In this document: positions 28,346 to 30,211 of the stretch, one piece after another
How the letters are laid out: every line of letters begins with the position of its first letter
Numbering within the stretch: position 1 is the first letter of the stretch
Assembly: GCA_018398765.1 (NCBI GenBank)
Contig: JAHBMJ010001485.1
Span: forward strand, 1 to 30,211
Direction: 5' to 3'
DNA length: 30,211 nucleotides
Source of the DNA: Chromera velia
Lineage: Eukaryota; Sar; Chromeraceae
Made by a program: the position numbers and the translations under genes
Notes under the pieces: model-generated
The model's input: only the letters and a program-made list of their open reading frames with translations
What the model was told of the DNA's origin: nothing
Database searches by the model: none

Positions 28346-28789
28346 GAAGTACTGGTAGCTATCGGAGTACTGTGCCACACATTGGGCCATGGGCTTGGCC
28401 AGGCTTGTGTTACATACGCGTGTTGCGCACATGCAGCGAATAATCGCCACACTGAGCGATTATCGCGTAGACGTATTGTTTTCTCATTTCTGTGCGTATT
28501 GTACTTTTGATGGCATACAAGATTGGATTCATTGCTTTGCTTTCGGATTGAGAGTATTACTATTACTTTTACAGACTTTTCCAGGAGCTATACAGACTTG
28601 GGCACAGACTACAGAGACTTACCTGTCATGACACCTTGATATACATCTCTACCTTACCTAAGTTCTGCGGTTAATAGCCTACAGTGCTTGCTGTTGCTGT
28701 GTTGCAGTTCGGACGGTTTTGTTTCTCTCACGATGTTTCCCCACCTTCTCTCTCTATGACTGAGGACCGCCCCTCTTCTCTTCAAGCAG
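28346..28789. other. Gap, possible exon not resolved
   Basis: An open plus frame at 28389-28631 contains a hydrophobic stretch (FGLRVLLLLLQTF) but has no recognised domain or clear splice sites. It may belong with the hydrophobic frame that follows. Confidence 0.3.
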
Positions 28790-29071
28790 CCTCAGGGCAT
28801 TCCTCTATTCTTTGCAATGCATCTGTTTGCGCAGCCTGGTCCTTTCAATCATGTTCTTGCTTTCGTGATAGAAACCCTCCTGGCAGTTGTGTACTCAGCT
28901 GTTATGAATCTGTTTGATTTTATGGACAAGGTGAACGACCTGTCTGTTTGTGCACATCAGATACAAGCAGGAGTGGAGAACTGGTCCTCAAGGGGGTCTT
29001 CCCTTAATCTGCAGAAGGAGAAGGAGTCAGGTAGACTACAGTCCATGAAGCATTACGGCTTTTGGTTGTGA
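28790..29071 (+). CDS. Candidate exon, hydrophobic protein of unknown family
   Basis: After a pyrimidine-rich acceptor (ctcttctcttcaagcag ending 28789) the frame reads PQGIPLFFAMHLFAQPGPFN, then HVLAFVIETLLAVVYSAVMN and LFDFMDK. A good donor (aaggtgaac at 28931) follows; read through, it continues with a polar tail to TGA 29069. The exon 28790-28930 is 141 bases, exactly 47 codons. The middle looks like one membrane helix. I do not recognise it. Whether it ends at 28930 or 29071 is open, since the only nearby acceptor would make a 40-base intron. Confidence 0.35.
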   Translation, partial: PQGIPLFFAMHLFAQPGPFNHVLAFVIETLLAVVYSAVMNLFDFMDKVNDLSVCAHQIQAGVENWSSRGSSLNLQKEKESGRLQSMKHYGFWL

Positions 29072-29749
29072 AGGAAAGGAGACAGCTTGGATGACCTTCT
29101 GCAATAGCGCCTCTGAGCAGTCAAGGATGACTAACAGAGGTATCTCTGTGGATCTCTCAAGTGCAGCTTCTTGTTGGGATTGGAATCTGTTTTGTAAGTG
29201 AAGGAAAACCTTGTAAACGACCTCCCGCGGTGTGTTGATCTATCTCTTTCTCTCTCCTTCATGGTTTTTTGCGTCCCTCAGTTGACACTGTAAACAGCCT
29301 GTGCTGTCTCTTCCTGGTCTTCGATGTTCTACTCTACTTATGAGTGGTGACTGAACAAACCAGGAGACAGGTCTGCACTAGTTTTGTTTTCTTGTCATCT
29401 CACCCTGCGTAAAGTCTTCCAGAGGAAGAAGAAAAGAGTTCTGATCGTATAGTACAAACTTCTGGTTTTCTTTTCTAAAAGAGGACAGAGCGGGGGAGAG
29501 ATCAAAACAGATTGGATTGATGACGTAACTATTACATACAGGAAGTCTTTGCTTTTGACGAAACTTTTTGACTTCTTACCTCAATCGGTAGTGTAATGAA
29601 CTAGAGAGTCCAGTCAAGGACAGTCCAGTTAATCTTATGGTTCTCTATACAGGAATAATACTGTACGACTTCTGTCCGGCTTCTACTCTCATCTATTGAG
29701 AGTTGCTTTATCAAATCACTCGAAGTATTGCGCGAATCAACTTCACAAC
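29072..29749. other. Gap, no gene seen
   Basis: No exon is supported. Part of this region may be the 3' LTR of the minus-strand Copia element at the right edge, but its partner LTR is outside the window and cannot be compared. Confidence 0.35.
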
Positions 29750-29803
29750 ATGGATCAATACATGCATGCTCTCCATATGGATCAATACATGCATGCTCTC
29801 CGT
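29750..29803. repeat. Tandem duplication, 27-base unit
   Basis: Two copies of atggatcaatacatgcatgc plus tctcc, starting at 29750 and 29777, with an embedded TGCATGCAT-like core. Confidence 0.85.
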
Positions 29804-29918
29804 AATGCCTCCAGCCACAGTGCCCCGATAAGCAACGCCGCGGCTCGAGACCGGCCGAGTCGGGCTGACCACTGCACGCCCGCCGCCGCCTCTCTATAAG
29901 TGGCTGATTACATGACTT

Positions 29919-29946
29919 CCTTTTTTTTTTTTTTTTTTTTTTTTTT
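29919..29946. repeat. Homopolymer T run (poly(A) on minus strand)
   Basis: A run of T preceded by cttcc. On the minus strand it directly follows the stop of the Copia Pol, so it is either the polypurine tract or a poly(A) remnant. Confidence 0.85.
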
Positions 29947-30211
29947 ACAGGACAATCGGAAAATCTGATGGGGACGATGTCACACTGTCAGGACGAGGGG
30001 AGAGGGAAGTGAAATAAGGGAGTAAAAGCTCAATTGACATGGGCTTTGTGAAAGGGTCAGCCACATTGGAATGGGAAGGGATGAACGAAAGGCGGATGGA
30101 AGCTTCATCCAGCGCATCACGGAGGGAAAGGGTGTGCAGGACGAGTGTGCAGGGCGATTTTTCGATGATGCAGAGCTGAAGTGACTCTATGACGGATTGG
30201 AGGGCACGCTC
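29945..30211 (-). CDS. Copia-type Pol, RNase H C-terminus (partial)
   Basis: The minus strand is open from the window edge to a TAA at 29945-29947, giving 88 codons. It reads SVIESLQLCIIEKSPCTLVL, then LRDALDEASIRLSFIPSHSN followed directly by VADPFTKPM. The pattern (I/V)-x-(L/Y)-x-(Y/F)-(I/V)-P-(S/T)-x-x-N-x-A-D-x-(F/L)-T-K-P is the signature end of the RNase H domain in Ty1/Copia polyproteins, where the enzyme removes RNA from the RNA-DNA hybrid. The stop is followed, on that strand, by about 22 A residues and ggaag, which could be the polypurine tract before a 3' LTR. The rest of the element lies beyond 30211. No frameshift is seen in this part. Confidence 0.82.
   Translation of the reverse strand, partial: ERALQSVIESLQLCIIEKSPCTLVLHTLSLRDALDEASIRLSFIPSHSNVADPFTKPMSIELLLPYFTSLSPRPDSVTSSPSDFPIVL

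Overview
This is nuclear DNA from a eukaryote. Coding sequence is broken into short exons with GT..AG borders and pyrimidine-rich acceptors. There are long (TG)n, (CT)n and (CA)n tracts, and several classes of eukaryotic transposon are nested together. The style (alveolate-like exons, ankyrin genes, Copia-type and non-LTR elements, many TGCATGC motifs) would fit a chromerid or similar alveolate alga. That placement is inference; nothing in the window proves the species.

Layout. 1-4.5 kb: low-density host DNA with a possible first exon (998-1170), two exons of a small GTPase that best fits the SRP receptor beta subunit (Walker A exon 2676-2776, then 3010 onward), a pyrimidine-rich minisatellite, and a small acidic ORF (4184-4465). 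4.8-6.1 kb: a 1.25-kb element with 46-bp terminal inverted repeats. 6.7-8.9 kb: a minus-strand ankyrin-type gene read in many alternating frames, so a probable pseudogene. 9.1-9.7 kb: a cluster of tandem repeats holding a perfect 59-bp inverted repeat. 9.9-16.5 kb: a GC-rich decayed non-LTR retrotransposon. It has a hydrophobic first ORF, a low-complexity region, then reverse transcriptase, a Cys/His knuckle and a restriction-like endonuclease in one frame. An AT-rich insertion (12.33-13.27 kb) carrying four 158-bp repeats splits it.

16.5-18.3 kb: no gene; GC palindromes and a diverged repeat. 18.35-20.43 kb: a TIR element with an apparent 4-bp target duplication, carrying a minisatellite and a 227-bp near-perfect hairpin. 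20.8-25.4 kb: a small host gene whose last exon is present three times in tandem; the third copy is split by a 1,488-bp DNA transposon with an exact 8-bp target duplication. 25.87-27.78 kb: a complete but non-autonomous LTR retrotransposon (LTRs, primer site, purine tract, 5-bp target duplication). The right edge holds the minus-strand RNase H end of a Copia-type polyprotein that runs out of the window.

The most notable signals cross feature boundaries. Repeat pairs in the window differ almost only by transitions, and the stops that interrupt otherwise coding frames are mainly TAG, TGA and TAA, each one C-to-T step from CAG, CGA and CAA. This suggests methylation- or RIP-like deamination of repeats, or less likely UAG read as glutamine. 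The second theme is one host exon amplified and then hit by a transposon whose insertion can be read to the base. Gene models were built by eye from splice-site phase and are not backed by transcripts.
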